From Euglena gracilis (Eukaryota; Euglenida; Euglenophyceae; Euglenales), in NCBI GenBank assembly GCA_039621445.1, contig CP154956.1, forward strand, positions 9,485,443 through 9,549,442: DNA of 64,000 nt. The letters run 5' to 3'. The notes below the pieces were generated by a model, which made no database searches, was not told the DNA's origin, and saw only the letters and a list, made by a program, of their open reading frames with translations. Shown here piece after piece: positions 11,782 to 24,161 of this stretch; positions within the stretch are counted from its first letter, which is position 1, and every line of letters begins with the position of its first letter. Both the position numbers and the translations under genes were made by a program.

Positions 11782-12973
11782 AGGGGGGGGGGAGGTACAC
11801 ATTCGGTTTGTATGAATTCTCTCTCTAGGACGGGCCGGGCATTGTACCTCCCCTATTTGAACCGGGCGTTGTATCTCCCCCTTTTAAATTTCAGGAGGAA
11901 GCGGGGCGACCCCAGAGCGATATTCACTTTCACTTGCATTCGTTTTAGAGATCTCGCACTAACAAGTAGTTGGCTTTTTTTTCCACACCTGTAAAATGTC
12001 AACACGATGTGTTCTCGTGCCCTAAAACCACAGGGATAAATGCAAAGATTTTGAATGTTAGGTTGTCTTGGAGCAGGTTCCCCATAACATAAGAAGCACA
12101 TCCACCGAGCATGTGCGTTTGGGAACTTTCCAATGGCTTCCTCATCAACGTGGGATGTTAAACTGGGGTCCAGATTATGTGTCATGATCTATAGCACGGT
12201 GCCCATGACATGGCTTGTCTATGCCCCCCGTCAAGGCACATTCCCTGTCCTTTGGTATGCCAAGGACAAGGGGGGGGATTGTTCTTTTCTGAAGTCTCCG
12301 CCCAAGAATTTTCATGTATCATGAGCCTCATTTAGCTTGTTCAGGAACCCGCCCCCCCTTTCCTCCTTTGCCCACCCACCACCCCTTTATACCGACCGCC
12401 CCCTGGTCGGGGGTTGTTGGAACCCAGTTGGTGGGTGGGGGGGGGAGGTTTGAGCTCTTCTTTGAGCTCCTTTAGACACATCCAGGGGAGTTATTGAGCT
12501 TCAAATTTTTTCATGACGGAGGCTTGAAAGTGTTCAAGAGACTCAACCACGGAGCCTCGTACAAACACCCAACCCATCCCTCAGGCAGGTGTGCAATTTT
12601 ATTCACGAGAGAAGGTTGTTGTTGTCGTGTGCATGGGCATATATTCCAAGGTTAAAAACGTGGAGTCCTTGTTCCTCCTGTGATATTTCTTGTCAACGAT
12701 TGCTCAACCCTTTGGGAAACTCAGGAGTATTTCTACATTGTTGTCCTTCCAATTTCCATCATTTTATCGAGAATCAATTTTGAAAAGTTGTGATCATATC
12801 ATCTGGGGTTCAACTTGTATCTAGATTCCCTGCCCCCCCCCCCCAGGACTGGAAGAACACACTTAAAGCATCAGGCATTGCTTTTGGCCCCTCCTCCAGA
12901 ATTAAGAGTCTGGGGTTGAGGCTGGCATGGATCCACTGCCGTGCCGTGCCCCCTGCCCCCAGGTCCTGTGGGC

Positions 12974-13012
12974 AAGCAGGCGCCAATATTGCCCCCACAG
13001 CCAGCGCTGGCA
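12974..13012 (+). CDS. mini-exon, KQAPILPPQPALA
   Basis: Thirteen codons, Pro-rich. CTG at 12,966-12,968 lies five bases before the exon, and GCCCAG follows (CAG at +4). Phase 0 both ends. The frame remains open a little further (AQPWVAS). Confidence 0.5.
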
Positions 13013-13629
13013 GCCCAGCCTTGGGTTGCTTCAGGTTTCACCTTGGGAGGTGGAAGTTAGTCTTCAGTTTTCGACGTCATTTCCATTAATCTGAATTTCT
13101 TTTTTCCGAGAATCCAGGGTTATTTCCTCTCCCTTCGATGATCTAATTTTTTTCAACACCCAAAATTGTTTTTCTTTTTATATACAAGCAACAATTCCCT
13201 GAGCTCTGCCAGGTGGCAACAGCCGCATGATTTTGAGCTGTTGCTGCGAACGGAAGCAAGGTGAGTGTGTTTCTCAGGGGGGGGCAAGGGGGGGGCAAGG
13301 ATTATTGGCCATTCAAGGGGGCCGACCGCCCCCCTCCCCCCCCCCCCGCCCGGCTTCCTGTACAACCCTCCCAGTGTTTGATAAAAGATATTCCCCCCCT
13401 CCTTGACCACGTTGACCACAGGGGGCTTTTTTTTTTAAAGTTTGGTGACCGGGGGGGGGGTGGGTTGGAGGATGGGGAGGTGGGTGGGTGGGTCGAGCCC
13501 CCGGGTGGGTGGGTTGGTGGGTCCAGAACCCCCCCTCCTGGTACCCCAAAAACGTCTCTGGCCGGACCAGCCCCCCCCCCCCGGGGGGGGGGGGGCAGGG
13601 GGCGGGCCTCCCACCAGCGGTGCCCGCAG

Positions 13630-13704
13630 CAGCCGATGCTGGGCCCGGACAGCACCTCCACCATCAGCTCCGGCCTGGGCGGCCTGGGCTCCGCCGACGC
13701 CAGC
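13630..13704 (+). CDS. exon, QPMLGPDSTSTISSGLGGLG
   Basis: Starts after CCCGCAG in phase 0, reads QPMLGPDSTSTISSGLGGLG then SADAS, with strong G/C third-position bias, and may end at GTCGCC (13,705). Gly/Ser-rich and probably disordered. Its phase fits the exon at 15,037. Confidence 0.52.
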
Positions 13705-13799
13705 GTCGCCGTCTTGCCCCGCCTCTCCCGCTGCTCCCGGCCTCCCGGGCCACTTCCACTTCTCCCGGGGGGGGGGGCTTACCTACCCCCCCCCCCCCC

Positions 13800-13893
13800 A
13801 GGAAACCGTTGGGCCCGGGAACCCGGAGGGGTCCCGCCCGGGAAACTGCCAGGGTCCCCGGTACCGGCCAACCTGTCAGGTGACAGTTTCCCG
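13800..13893. repeat. GGGAAACTGTCA inverted-repeat element, copy 2
   Basis: C-run, GGGAAACTGCCAGGGTCC, ..., CCTGTCAGGTGACAGTTTCCC, G-run. The arms are inverted copies. Nearly identical to part of the element at 53.9 kb. Confidence 0.8.
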
Positions 13894-13929
13894 GGGGGGG
13901 GGTAGGTAGGTGAAGGAGACCCCCCCCCC

Positions 13930-14108
13930 TGACTGAAGTGGAGTATGTGCCTGGCGGGCGCTTGGTGGCCGGCGTCGTAAACAAGGTAAGTCCGGCCAGG
14001 CTCCGGCCACCTCCACGTACACGGACAAAAAGGGCCAGAGGCGAACAACAGCGCCAGGCCAGAAGAAGGGATAAAAGGCACCAAAAAACAGCCACAGTGT
14101 ACACAGGG
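13930..14108 (+). repeat. inverted duplicate of 36,725-36,888
   Basis: About 165 bp that recurs in reverse orientation near 36.8 kb with high identity and one short deletion. Contains GTGGAGTATGTGCCTGGC and an AAGGTAAGT donor-like site, so it may be a copied exon fragment. Confidence 0.85.
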
Positions 14109-14759
14109 GGGGGGGTAGGTAGGAAGTCGGGGGGGGGGCAGACAGTCTGCCTGGCAGGAAGACACCGGGGAAGGTTTTCCGCCACTTCTTTTCACTTGGG
14201 GGGAGTGTTCGGGACACGAACCAGCGGGTCACAGAGAAAAAGCCACCCCTCAGTCCACCCCTCCCTGGGGTGGGGGGGGGGGATCGGCCAGTGACCAAGT
14301 GAGGGTGTCAAAAACGTTGTGTAAACCTGTCCTCTTAATATCTGTCTTTCTTGTTCCTTCTAAGCAGCCCTGCGATATTTTTTGGACATTTTTTTTAACA
14401 GCAAATCCTAATATTTTGTTTTAGGACATATGTCTATATGTCTCTCTCTCTCTCTCTCTGTCTGTGTGTGTGTGTGTGTGTGTTACATTGATCTTTCCAG
14501 AGATGATAATACTACCAGGCTTTTTTCAAAAATTCATCTTTCCAGGTTTTGCAGGACTTCCTTACAGACCCATCTCCTACCTCTTCACCTGGAGGCAGTG
14601 TTCTGCGTGTCCACTTTCTGCTGGTGGGATGCAGGGGAGGGGAATTTAAACCCGCAATTTCCCCAAATTTTCTTCCTTTTTTTGGAATCCATCTGCTGCT
14701 TTCCGCAACTATCCTGCAATGTCCCGTAATTTTCCAGTTCTTTCCTATAATTTCCTATA

Positions 14760-14924
14760 ATGTGTGTGTGGTGTGTGTGTGTGTGTGTGTGCGTTGTGTG
14801 TGTGTGTGTGTGTCTGTGTGTGTGCGTTGTGTGTGTGTGTGTGTCTGTGTGTGTGCGTTGTGTGTGTGTGTGTGTGCGTTGTGTGTGTGTGTGTGCGTTG
14901 TGTGTGTGTGTGTGTGTGTGCATG
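14760..14924. repeat. (GT)n microsatellite with GC interruptions
   Basis: About 165 bp of GT units interrupted by TGCGTTG at regular intervals. Confidence 0.95.
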
Positions 14925-15036
14925 TGGTTTCTCGTATTTTTTTGGCATCCGAGTTCCGACTCCCCTGTAATGTCCAAACCCAGCCGGCGAACAAGCTGGA
15001 GCACCCGGAGGGCCCCGGTCCTCCCTGCCTGTCCCC

Positions 15037-15075
15037 CAGAGCCAGGTCATTGACCGCGACAAGCGCAGCCACGCC
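15037..15075 (+). CDS. mini-exon, QSQVIDRDKRSHA
   Basis: Thirteen codons, phase 0 at both ends. CTG at 15,029-15,031 precedes by five bases, and GCCCAG follows (CAG at +4). The next coding segment I can find downstream is the first NOT3 exon at 24,162, also phase 0 and preceded by CTG at -8; if joined, the intron is 9.1 kb. Confidence 0.5.
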
Positions 15076-15825
15076 GCCCAGCGAGCCCCAGTGAAATGCC
15101 CGCCCCTTCCCTACGGTTTGCAAACCCCACGAGGGTATCCCCAAGGAAAGGGGCGTATGCGGTTCGGAGGAATCGACAGGTTAAAAATGGAACCGCTGGG
15201 CGCGGGAATTGTATTTCGGACGGCGTTGTTGAGCACATCGGGGGAAACAATCAACTTCACAAAGATCAAAAAAATCAGCCACACAAAAAACCAGCTCACC
15301 TCCAACGGTTGGCCATTCGGGGTTTGGACCTGGGGAACCTGGAATCATTTAGAGTAAAATTTAAATAAATAATTTCATTTACAGCAAAAGAGTAAAAGAG
15401 CAATGGAATGTCTGTTGAATAGTTTTTGCCGCCCTGCAGCTGGGAGAAGTACGTTGCGTTCAGTATGTGTCCCCTTCTGGGACAAGATCTCTCCACCTCA
15501 CCTGTGGTTTTATTTTGCAATTTTGTTTCTGGTACCTCCCCCCCCCCCAGGGTTTGATATAAGGAGGGCGTACATGGTTTAGGTGGGGGGGGTCCCCCCC
15601 CCCCCCCCCCCCCTCCTGGCCCGCAGGGGGGGGGGTCCGGACCCCCCCCCCCACCTGCCAGGGGGGGTCCGGACCGACCCTCGGGGGGGGGGTTCCCAGG
15701 ACCCCCCCCAAAAGGGTCAATTTTTTCCTCCGGCGCTTTGCGCCGAAATTTTTTTGCATTTTTGGCACATTTTTTGCCCAAAAAGTGCCCAAAATGGCAC
15801 TTTTGGTCGTTTTGGAGGGTCAAAA

Positions 15826-15860
15826 AATTTCGGCCCGGCGCTTCGCGCCGGGCCGAAATT
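15826..15860. other. perfect 16-bp hairpin with TTC loop
   Basis: AATTTCGGCCCGGCGC, TTC, GCGCCGGGCCGAAATT. Shorter versions of this GCGC-TTCG-type hairpin occur in several repeat copies. Confidence 0.9.
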
Positions 15861-15869
15861 CGGCCACCC

Positions 15870-17820
15870 TGACTGCGCAACTGTTTAGGTGGGGGGGGTG
15901 TCCCCCCCCCCCCCCCCCCCCCAGGCCCGGTGGGGGGAGGGTCCGGCCCCCCCCCCCCCACCTGTCCTGATATCGATCCCTGCCCCCCCCCCTTGTCTGA
16001 GCACCACCCCCCGGTTCTTACCCATCTTTTTTAAAGGTCATCGTCACGGGGAGGTTTATTTTGTGTGCAGTTTTAAGGGAAATTTCTCAAAAATTTCGAA
16101 ATTTCTGCAACTTCTGAGACCTGATTTGGTGCGGTTTTGTTGATTTCTGCCTCCCAATGTGTGAAAGTTCAACAGTGGACCTCCAAAATAAGAGATCTTT
16201 TTCCTTTTTGGCGCGAAGCGCCGGATTTTTTTTCTCAGTCAAATTTTCCCCCTTGTCTAAGCACCACCCCCCTGGTTCTTACCTATCTTTTGGCAAAATA
16301 AGCACCCCCCCCCCCGTTTCTTACCCGTCAATTTCGGCCACCCTGACCGCGCAACTGTTTAGGTGGGGGGGTGTCCCCCCCCCCTCCTGGCCCGCAGGGG
16401 GGAGGGTCCGGACCCCCCCCCCACCTGTCCTTATATCGAACCCTGCCCCCCCCCTTGTCTGAGCACCACCCCCCGGTTCTTACCCATCTTTTTTAAAGGT
16501 CATCGTCACGGGGAGGTTTATTTTGTGTGCAGTTTTAAGGGAAATTTCTCAAAAATTTCGAAATTTCTGCAACTTCTGAGACCTGATTTGGTGCGGTTTT
16601 GTTGATTTCTGCCTCCCAATGTGTGAAAGTTCAACAGTGGACCTCCAAAATAAGAGATCTTTTTCCTTTTTGGCGCGAAGCGCCGGATTTTTTTTCTCAG
16701 TCAAATTTTCCCCCTTGTCTAAGCACCACCCCCCTGGTTCTTACCTATCTTTTGGCAAAATAAGCACCCCCCCCCCCCGGTTCTTACCCATCAACTCCGG
16801 CCACCCTGGCCCCGCAACCGTTTAGGTGGGGGGGTGCCCCCCCCCCCTCCTGGCCCGCAGGGGGGAGGGTCCGGACCCCCCCCCCACCTGTCCTTATATC
16901 GAACCCTGCCCCCCCCCCCCCTTGTCTGAGCACCACCCCCCGGTTCTTACCCATCTTTTTTAAAGGTCATCGTCACGGGGAGGTTTATTTTGTGTGCAGT
17001 TTTAAGGGAAATTTCTCAAAAATTTCGAAATTTCTGCAACTTCTGAGACCTGATTTGGTGCGGTTTTGTTGATTTCTGCCTCCCAATGTGTGAAAGTTCA
17101 ACAGTGGACCTCCAAAATAAGAGATCTTTTTCCTTTTTGGCGCGAAGCGCCGGATTTTTTTTCTCAGTCAAATTTTCCCCCTTGTCTAAGCACCACCCCC
17201 CTGGTTCTTACCTATCTTTTGGAAAAATAAGACGCCCCCCCCCCCGGTTCTTACCCATCAATTTCGGCCACCCTGACCGCGCAACTGTTTAGGTGGGGGG
17301 GTGTCCCCCCCCCTCCTGGCCCGCAGGGGGGAGGGTCCGGACCCCCCCCCCACCTGTCCTTATATCGAACCCTGCCCCCCCCCCTTGTCTGAGCACCACC
17401 CCCCGGTTCTTACCCATCTTTTTTAAAGGTCATCGTCACGGGGAGGTTTATTTTGTGTGCAGTTTTAAGGGAAATTTCTCAAAAATTTCGAAATTTCTGC
17501 AACTTCTGAGACCTGATTTGGTGCGGTTTTGTTGATTTCTGCCTCCCAATGTGTGAAAGTTCAACAGTGGACCTCCAAAATAAGAGATCTTTTTCCTTTT
17601 TGGCGCGAAGCGCCGGATTTTTTTTCTCAGTCAAATTTTTCCCCCTTGTCTAAGCACCACCCCCCTGGTTCTTACCTATCTTTTGGCAAAATAAGCACCC
17701 CCCCCCGGTTCTTACCCATCTTTTGGCAAAATGGGCACCCCCCCCGGTTCTTACCCATCTTTTGGCAAAATAAGCACCCCCCCCGGGTCTTACCCATCTT
17801 CTCCGGTGCTTAGACAGGGG
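15870..17820 (+). repeat. tandem array, four copies of ~465 bp
   Basis: GGTCATCGTCACGGGGAGG recurs at 16,036, 16,498, 16,965 and 17,428 (spacing 462, 467, 463). Units are almost identical except in C-run length. Each holds a GGCGCGAAGCGCC hairpin. The last unit ends in three short (~39 bp) repeats of CGGTTCTTACCCATCTTTTG. Confidence 0.97.
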
Positions 17821-17849
17821 GGGGGTACTTAAAGGAAATTCTGAAGCTG

Positions 17850-20800
17850 TCTGCTGGCGCTATCACTTTTCCAGTCCTCGTTTTTTAAAAAAAATACTGT
17901 TACCACAAGGAGGATATGTCTCCTCTCTTTCATCACATATCTCTCATCATACTTTGAATGCGCCTCAGGTTGTGGATGCCAACAAATTAGAAAGTAAGAA
18001 TTACAATTTTGTTAACTGTTTAACCAGAAGAAAGTAAATATAAACCCCGAAATAAAGTAAAAAGAAGTCTTAATTTAATACCAGAAGCCAAATAGATAAA
18101 TTGAGGAAAAGAAGACCTGAACGCTGGAATCCAGAATAGATAATTAATGGAATATCAGAGACATATGGGTGGGAATTAATATCCATCAACATTTGATAAT
18201 AGTACAACATCAATTAATGTTACTGATATTTATGATGAATTATGTATTAAAATTATCAATCAATATTAAAAAATCAATTAATGTTACTGATATTTATGAT
18301 GTATTAAGTATCAAAATTATGACATTCATAAAATGAATGTCAAAAAAAAGTCAATTTTTTTTTACGGCAACACTGAATTTTCTGACCCCATTGGGGCCAA
18401 GCACTTCATCCAGGGGGGGGGGGTCCATGTAATTCCACCCACGTCCCACTTTTGGGCTTTTCCGGTCCGTTTCGCCCGAGAGACACGCCATTTTCGGGCC
18501 ATTTCCATCGGATTGGGAGGGGTGTGGTCTTAATCCGAGGGTTGGGGTTCGGATTGGCGCACCGCAAACAAACTCCTTTTAGGGAAAAGTTAGGCTGGCT
18601 GTTAGGAACTCATTTTGGAAGTTTTTTTTTTGGCCATAGTTTTGCCAAAATCACCCAAATTTGGCCCAAATTCTTAGGCTAAATTGGTGCCGAAATGGGA
18701 TGATTTTCTTCCATATTCCTGTTTGAGGTGACCCCAGCGGAACGCAAACTGTAACCCTAATCCTATCCTTTTAAAATAACCCTTTCCCTGAAAATGGGTA
18801 CTGGGTTGTACTACATAGACCCCCCTAGATGAACCCCGGGACATATGTTTCATTGTTGTTGTGTTTTTTTTTTGGAGATTTGGGAATGCATTACACAATA
18901 TATTACCGTTTTTTCTAAGAAAAAATAGAGAAATGTTGTCTTTTTTGATTCGTCAAGGAAGAAACTGAATCCTCTGTTTTCTTCATTAGGAAGATTGAGT
19001 AGGTGAATGTTTTTTTCAAGGACAACTCCCCTCTGGTAAATTATTTTCCCTGGGAAACTGTCCTCTAGCTCTGTACCCGCTAACCTGTCTTCATTGGGCC
19101 TGTCTCCAACCCTTGTAACCGCTGACATTTTCGGTCCCCGTTGACAAAAAATCCGGAAAAGCAATTTTTTTCCACAAATTTGTTACCATTGGATTTTTTT
19201 TTAAACCCTGGAAATTGCCTTATTTCAACAAAAAATTGAAAATAATTAAAAATTTCTTAGGTGACAGGTCAGACCCAGACCCAGTGAGATAGTAGTTTAT
19301 GTGTTATCAACAAGCGCTTGTTTCATTCACATTCTCTAGGCCCATATTCTTATTTGCAACAAATTCGTTAATTTCAGATCAGCAGAAGATTAATACTGGC
19401 ATAAAATTTTTAACAGAAATTGAATGAAATATAAAATAACTAGGATTTTTTATATTTTCCGGTGAAAGTTAAAACATTGTTGTCTTATCAATTACCAGCC
19501 ACAAGGTCGATGTAAACGATCATTAAAGTGTCGCTGCAGAAATACTGAATCGGTGTCATCTATTTTAACCAAAATATTTTAAGATCTTCTCTGCACATGC
19601 GTTTGATTATAAAATGAAAATATATATAAGATCGTTCCACAAGAAATTTGCTTGAACGCCTTTGCACGTGCAAAATATTTTTCGGTCACAGTATTGTTAG
19701 GAAAACATATTATAGCACATCAATTTATGATTGCAAAATTATGAAAAGTTTAAGTATATCTGTGGCACATTTTTAAATTGACACTGCTGCAATCAATTCA
19801 CAGCACATATTGATTATTTTTTTCTAACAGCATTCGTATTTTTTTTGTGAAATTTCACCTTGTAAAAATGTGATCCGATTGACCCCAATAATGCAATTGT
19901 ACTTTTACTCAAGAGCTGTATAATGTTCTAATGCAGATGAAAAGGATTCTCGGAGTCTCTGCCATTGTGGTATGTTGTCCCGCCAGGAGACTGTGGCCTC
20001 CGAGGCCCTGGGGACGTTAAACGCTGGACAACCATCACCATCACCACCACCTTAAATGACCCATACGAGCCCAAACGAGCCATTTGGAACTCTGATGGTT
20101 AGACATCTTTATAAAAAAATCCCTCTGACCCAAATTTTGCTCGACTGGCCAGCAAGTGAGCAATCTGCTCCCTTACGAAAACCCACTTGGGTCATGGATT
20201 AACATCCATAGGATTGAACAATTTTGGGAAAGGGCTTTTATGAAATATTTTGCCACGACATGAGCTCCAATTGGCTGTGTGTAAACAATGAGGGCACACG
20301 TTGCGTCTTTTCAGCACGTACTTTTTTGAATTTTAGAAAAGAACAAATTCAGATGATATCGGCTTTCATCTTGCAATTGCATCTTGTCATCTACAACGTC
20401 TCATTACACTTCCTTTCGGTCTTGGTCAAGAAATTAACACTCACCCATGGTTGGGTAAGTGCTAAGTGCGAATAATAAAACTTTTTTTTGAAATGAATTT
20501 CACACAGAACACATTTTTAAAGAAAATGAGGAGAAATGTGGCCAAATTGCTTTGTGAACCGAATTGCTTTACGATGGATCGCAAGGATCGCAGAAGTGTT
20601 GCAACCTCTTTTGGGATGCCACAAGCTGGTTGGCTCTTTGTTTTGTGCCCACAAGAATCACCAGGATTTCGAAAAAAAAATCGAAACATGGCTTTCATTG
20701 TATTGGCATTTCTGTTCATCCAAAGATGGTTTATTTCAATATGTAAATATCGTTAACCTCCCCATACTTAGACTCTTGACAACTGCAGGTGAAGGTTTTG

Positions 20801-23540
20801 GTCGAATCCTGGAGCTAATTTGCACACCATGCCCAAGCATGGGTGGGATCCACACATCCGCATATATAAACCCCCCTCCCAAATAACACCCCCCCAAATA
20901 ACCCCCCCCCCAAATAACACCCCCCCTCGGGGGCCGATTTCGAGCGCCCAAATAACACCCCCCCCTGTTTTCCTTTGGTTTTGCATGTAAAAATAGCACC
21001 CCCCCCCAAATAACACACCCCCCCTTGGGGCCCCATTTCGGGTGCCCAAATAACACACCGGGGGGGTGTGTTATTTGGGGGGTTTTACCATACTTCTCAG
21101 AGTTCTTCCTTCAAATATATTCTGTCTTATTAATTACATTATACAATGCAGAAGGAGTCTGGGACACCCTAAAAAACATTGTCATTTCTTTTCTGTCAAA
21201 TGTCATTCCTGGCCCAACAATATTTCAGAGGAGTGAAATGGGACACAGCTCTGAAAACAATTAAGCAGTTTTTTCATGGATTATTCATTCAGATAAGTTG
21301 CATGATGTGTTCTGATTTGCAAAAAATATCATCCAACGATCCCAAATGGTTTGAAAAAAAACAGTCAATGAACAACGGATGTGCCCCTGAAACCCTCAGG
21401 CGAATACTGTTGTTGGTGTTTTTTTGAGCGTTTTTTTTTATAACCCTCAACAAGGTGGAAACCTCAGCAAAACAAAACGGAAAAGCAGGATGAAAGGCAT
21501 CAACAAGCACAAGCAAAGAAGAACCCTGTTCCAAGACAGCAGCATGCTGGTTCATTCATGGTGACAAGTGGTGTGAAACCAGTTGCGCTGACATTCACCC
21601 ATCGGAGATGTACAAACCCAGGAACGAGGTTGGCCCAATCACAAATCTGGGGTTTGGATGTGGGGCTTGGGTTCCTGACATGAATGTGAGGAAAGGCAGG
21701 TGGAGTGCCTCTCAAAGGTCCATCATTAGATGATGACAAATAAAAATAACAGGAACCAATCCTGGATCAAATGGCTTGTAATGAAAAAAGAATGGCCAGA
21801 AACAGCCTAAAGCAGGATAATTGATGGATAGAAAGCTGCGAATGGTTGGCTGATCAACTTTAGATTGCGCATGAGCAGTGTGCTGTTTCCGGTCAGATTG
21901 CTGAGTCACTGCAGCACTGCAGCACTCGGCCCACCCACGAGATGAACATTGTCTTAGCACTGTCCGCACGGCCAAACATCCTTGCAATTCTGAATAATGG
22001 TTTCTGCAGGTGTTCAATTGTTAAGGGGCTAGATTTTGGAAAAGTTTAAATTTCATTCTTTAGTTTTCTGTTGTTTCTTACCAAAAACTTGTGATGTTAT
22101 AATAACTCCCTGTAAGTGAAGAAAAGTGAAGGAAAGCATTTCAAACCATCAGTGTGAAAATCGGCCCATTCATAGCAGAGTTTTTGTGCTTTTGTGTTTT
22201 GTTCTTTTTTTGTCAATGCATTTTTTTTTAGGAGAGCAATCATTTACAGTTCAAATATAAGCAATTGAGTGGATCACTGTGAACACGGTAAAACATCTTA
22301 AAAATGGTGTAACTGATGAACGCACAGCTATGATGTAGCTATGCGTTTTCATCTTGATTATTCTTAATCATTTGAGGATTCAGCTCGGCGGATGAAGTTG
22401 GTGTCGAGATCACAAATACTGTCATCCACAATACAGTGCAATTGGAACAAATAATCCTGCAATCGGTTGAGCCCCCTTGCTGGAATTAGGCGTCTCCTCA
22501 TGTTGGTTTTCCTCTTCCTCACCACAAGTCCTGTTCTCGCATCTCAGTGCTGCACTAGCCGTCGATTCTGTCACTGGCACAATGTGATGAATGCGCCCCT
22601 GGAAATGACGAAACAACATCATTTGCGGTGTACAATAAAAGTCTTTAAGTCAAACACAATGCAGGGAGTGAAGCATTGAAGGATGATATTATTTTCTCAG
22701 TGTGTTGAAGAAAACGTTCTGGCCTGCTTGTCTATTTTCGCCAGCTTGATTGAAGCCAGTTTCCAAGGGTAGGGGGATGAATGAAAATTCTTGAAATGTG
22801 AGAAAACTTTGAAAAATATTTCCACCATTTCCAATGTTGAATGAATTTAGCCGTGGGCATCTCCTTTCTGTTGGTCACGAAATTGAAATCCGGAGTTTTT
22901 GCGTGAAGTTACACAAGCTCTGTGAGCGAAAGAACTAAAGCAACACTGTGTGAGCCATATTTGGACACAGACTGGATTTACTTCCAAATCCATTCCAAAA
23001 CTGATGAAAAAGACAGGACAAGAAAATAAACTGCGTGACGGTTGGTATGCGCTGCTTTGCAACGCCAGGTGGACAGTCCACCAAATACTGCTTTTTGCAT
23101 ATGTGTCATGATACCTTGCAGTGGGGTCAACTTCCTTCTCTGCGTGCCTGCACAAGAGGCTCCGCCATTCTTTTCTCTTCTTCACCTGAAACGCGCAGCG
23201 GCCGGGGTAACTTTTGAGTTTTGCCACATATATATTATGATTGCAGGAGGCCGCATGTTCATTAGTCTTCCTCAATGTCAACATGTGCTGCTTGGAAGGC
23301 ACACCGGGCACCTTGGTTGACAGTTGGTGCCAGGAGGAGGCATGAATATTTAGGAAATGCGACAAGACATAAGAATTCAAAATTCCCTGTGACATAACTT
23401 CGCCCGTGGGCAGTTGCTTTCAGTTGGCCACAAAACCAAAGTTACGAGTTATTGAAGCGTTTGAGATTAAAAATTTCCTGTGATGTAGCCCAAACTTAGC
23501 TCGTGGGCATTTTCTTTCGGCTGGCCACACATCAAAATTA
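17850..23540. other. A/T-rich island without recognisable exons
   Basis: Base composition drops sharply compared with the flanks, and C/G runs are rare except in the inverted-repeat element at 20,868-21,085. No segment shows third-position G/C bias. The longest open frames (22,847-23,395 minus, 182 codons; 20,466-20,756 plus, 97 codons) have no motif I recognise and are within what chance can give. Confidence 0.6.
20868..21085. repeat. AAACCCCCC-AAATAACAC terminal-inverted-repeat element
   Basis: Starts AAACCCCCCTCCCAAATAAC and ends GTTATTTGGGGGGTTT, inverted copies. Contains four internal CCAAATAACACCCC units. Related to the elements at 27.4 and 40.8 kb. Confidence 0.75.
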
Positions 23541-23555
23541 GGTGCTATTGAGGTG
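22848..23555 (+). repeat. three diverged copies of a CGTGGGCA repeat
   Basis: Related segments begin near 22,850, 23,400 and 23,503. Each reads about TTAGC-CGTGGGCA, then TTTC-TT-GG-TGG-CAC, then an AAA-TTA stretch. The second and third are about 100 bp apart, the first about 550 bp away. Confidence 0.55.
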
Positions 23556-23591
23556 ATTAAGGTATTGAGAGAGAGTGAGTTATTGAGCACC

Positions 23592-24039
23592 CACCCACGC
23601 CACGCCACGCCACGCCACGCCACGCCACGCCACGCCACGCCACGCCACGCTGTGCCGCGCCGCACCGCACCGCACCGCACCACACCACACCGCACCGCAC
23701 CGCACCGCACCGCACCACACCGCACCGCACCGCACCGCACCGCACCGCACCACACCACACCACACCACACCACACCGCACCGCACCACACCACGCCACGC
23801 CACACCACACCACACCACACCACACCACACCACACCACCCCACACCACACCACACCACACCACACCACACCACACCACACCACACCACACCACACCACAC
23901 CACACCACACCACACCACACCACACCACACCACACCACACCACACCACACCACACCACACCACACCACAGCACACCACACCACACCACGCCACACCACGC
24001 CACTCCACACCACGCCACACTTACACCCCCCAGCACACG

Positions 24040-24095
<56 letters not shown>
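23592..24095. repeat. pentanucleotide satellite (CCACG, CCGCA, CCACA) then (AC)n
   Basis: About 430 bp of 5-bp units shifting from CCACG to CCGCA to CCACA, then about 55 bp of AC. It ends about 65 bp before the first NOT3 exon. Confidence 0.96.
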
Positions 24096-24097
<2 letters not shown>

Positions 24098-24161
24098 GAA
24101 ACACACCCCCATGTGAAAGGCGACATTGGAAACCGTCAATTCACATTGCCTCGCTGCCTCC

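Larger units (their letters stand above)
15076..24161 (+). other. putative 9.1-kb nonconventional intron holding satellites
   Basis: Starts GCCCAG and ends with CTG at -8 (24,154-24,156). Inside are a repeat with C/G runs (15.5-15.9 kb), the four-copy array, an A/T-rich island (17.9-23.5 kb) and a pentanucleotide plus (CA)n satellite directly before the NOT3 exon. It could instead contain a gene boundary; no promoter or poly(A) signal can be identified. Confidence 0.35.

Noticed and set aside
16157-17535. Repeated 68-80 codon frames (MCESSTVDLQNKRSF)
   Set aside because: Recur once per ~465-bp array unit and show no coding bias or domain; part of the tandem repeat.
20466-20756. 97-codon ORF possibly of a transposase
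   Set aside because: Single basic stretch only; no catalytic motif, no terminal repeats around it.
22847-23395. 182-codon minus-strand ORF
   Set aside because: No recognisable motif, in the A/T island, and about the length expected by chance for the longest such frame in this window.
23420-24095. Long Val/Cys/Gly or His/Thr/Pro open frames
   Set aside because: Produced by the pentanucleotide and (AC)n satellite; every frame is open because the repeat lacks stop codons.
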